Source: Betaproteobacteria bacterium
Lineage (GTDB): Bacteria; Pseudomonadota; Gammaproteobacteria; Burkholderiales; Ferrovaceae
Direction of reading: 5' to 3'
DNA: 6,247 bases
NCBI GenBank assembly: GCA_028870615.1
Contig: JAGWPH010000131.1
Coordinates: 1-6,247, forward strand
Shown: one piece after another, positions 5,521 through 6,247 of the stretch
How the letters are laid out: every line of letters begins with the position of its first letter
How positions within the stretch are numbered: the first letter of the stretch is position 1
Notes under the pieces: model-generated
Databases searched by the model: none
Seen by the model: only the letters and a program-made list of their open reading frames with translations
Told to the model about the DNA's origin: nothing
Made by a program: the position numbers and the translations under genes

Positions 5521-6247
5521 ATGAATCAATCTAAAGAAGCGTCGCCATTCCAGGACGCGTTGGAAAACGGGGTGTTTGCAGATGCCTCTAAAATTTTACT
5601 GATGCGCGGCGATTTAAAAGGAAAGCTGGTACTTGACCTTGCCTGTGGCGATGGCAGAACGACTTATCTTCTCAGGAAGATGGGCGCCATAGTTTCACCC
5701 TTTGACATTATTCCCGAATATTACAAACTGGATGATCGCGCTCGCTTCGCTGACGTTCAACAGCGTTTACCCATACCTGACGAATCGGCAGACCTGGTGA
5801 TTCTTCAAGAAGTCATCGAGCATCTGCCCAATCAATTATTTGCACTTCAAGAAATATATAGGGTTCTAAAGCCTGGCGGAGAGCTTTTTATCACAACGCC
5901 AAGCAGGAGCTCTCTTGAAGCGCGGCTTAGTTATTTATTCTTTGAAAGTGAAAATCTCAAGGCCTGCCCTTGGGGTTCTGTAGATGGCATATGGGGTCGT
6001 GACACGGCTGGTAATGGAAAATATTATGGGCATTTGTGGCTGATAGGGATGCAACAATTGAAAGCACTAGGGGGAATTGCAGGATTCAAATCAATTGAGA
6101 TAAAGCGCACAAAAATAAGTAAGGCGTCCGTTGTTTTGATGTTTATATTCTATCCGTTCATTTTTCTGGTGAGCATTCGTGCGCTTTATCGGGACATGAA
6201 AAAACATGGAGACAACCTTGACTATCGTACTAAATATCTCAAGGAGA
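5521..6247 (+). CDS. Class I SAM-dependent methyltransferase (partial, runs off the right edge)
   Basis: The open frame gives 242 codons and no stop before the window ends. The N-terminal half is a class I Rossmann methyltransferase domain (Methyltransf_11-like). SAM-binding motif I is VLDLACGDGRTT (37-48), an acidic residue ends strand 2 (Asp62), the strand-4 motif is SADLVILQEVIEHLP (89-103), and the post-motif is RVLKPGGELFITTP (114-127). Downstream is an aromatic-rich region, then a hydrophobic stretch at about 203-219 (VVLMFIFYPFIFLVSI) flanked by basic residues, which suggests membrane association. Substrate is unknown; such enzymes occur in cell-surface glycan, lipid and quinone pathways, and nothing visible here chooses among them. 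ATG 5521 is preferred because the SAM domain begins about 35 residues later and GGA lies about 10 bases upstream. An in-frame ATG at 5440 would add 27 residues. GC content is lower than in the sugar genes. Confidence 0.88.
   Translation, partial: MNQSKEASPFQDALENGVFADASKILLMRGDLKGKLVLDLACGDGRTTYLLRKMGAIVSPFDIIPEYYKLDDRARFADVQQRLPIPDESADLVILQEVIEHLPNQLFALQEIYRVLKPGGELFITTPSRSSLEARLSYLFFESENLKACPWGSVDGIWGRDTAGNGKYYGHLWLIGMQQLKALGGIAGFKSIEIKRTKISKASVVLMFIFYPFIFLVSIRALYRDMKKHGDNLDYRTKYLKE

Noticed and set aside
1..6247. CRISPR array, tRNA/rRNA, transposase, phage or defence genes
   Set aside because: No regular repeats, cloverleaf-like segments, terminal inverted repeats with a transposase, or relevant protein motifs were seen on either strand.

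Overview
The window reads as ordinary bacterial chromosome, about 50% GC overall by eye. It has compact genes, conventional start sites, and protein families common in Gram-negative proteobacteria. A beta- or gammaproteobacterium (for example an autotroph or methylotroph that stores glycogen) fits the secreted-protein family and the transaldolase subtype. The genus cannot be fixed from sequence alone.

Layout from left to right: (1) a complete short-form 6-phosphogluconate dehydrogenase on the minus strand (6-926), noticeably richer in GC than the rest; (2) a divergent, AT-richer spacer (927-1185) that must hold the start signals of both flanking genes; (3) a plus-strand pair, transaldolase (1186-2322, GTG start preferred) and glycogen phosphorylase (2343-4805), 20 bases apart and probably one operon; (4) a long two-part hairpin directly after the phosphorylase stop codon, the likely transcript end; (5) a convergent minus-strand gene (4883-5332) for a small exported protein of unknown function; (6) a second divergent spacer (5333-5520) with several inverted repeats; (7) the first 242 codons of a class I SAM-dependent methyltransferase (5521 to the window edge), lower in GC, with a hydrophobic C-terminal stretch and no stop inside the window.

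Functionally, the left two thirds is a carbohydrate module. Glycogen phosphorylase releases glucose-1-phosphate from stored glycogen. After conversion to glucose-6-phosphate by enzymes not seen here, carbon can enter the oxidative pentose phosphate branch, where 6-phosphogluconate dehydrogenase yields ribulose-5-phosphate, CO2 and reduced cofactor. Transaldolase works in the non-oxidative branch that recycles the sugars. The right third (exported protein, methyltransferase) has no evident link to this pathway and may begin a different functional region.

I found no RNA gene, insertion sequence, CRISPR array, phage feature or defence system, and I do not see a previously undescribed system. The points worth a second look are the hairpin after the phosphorylase gene, the composition step at the dehydrogenase gene, the uncharacterised exported protein, and the membrane-associated-looking methyltransferase.
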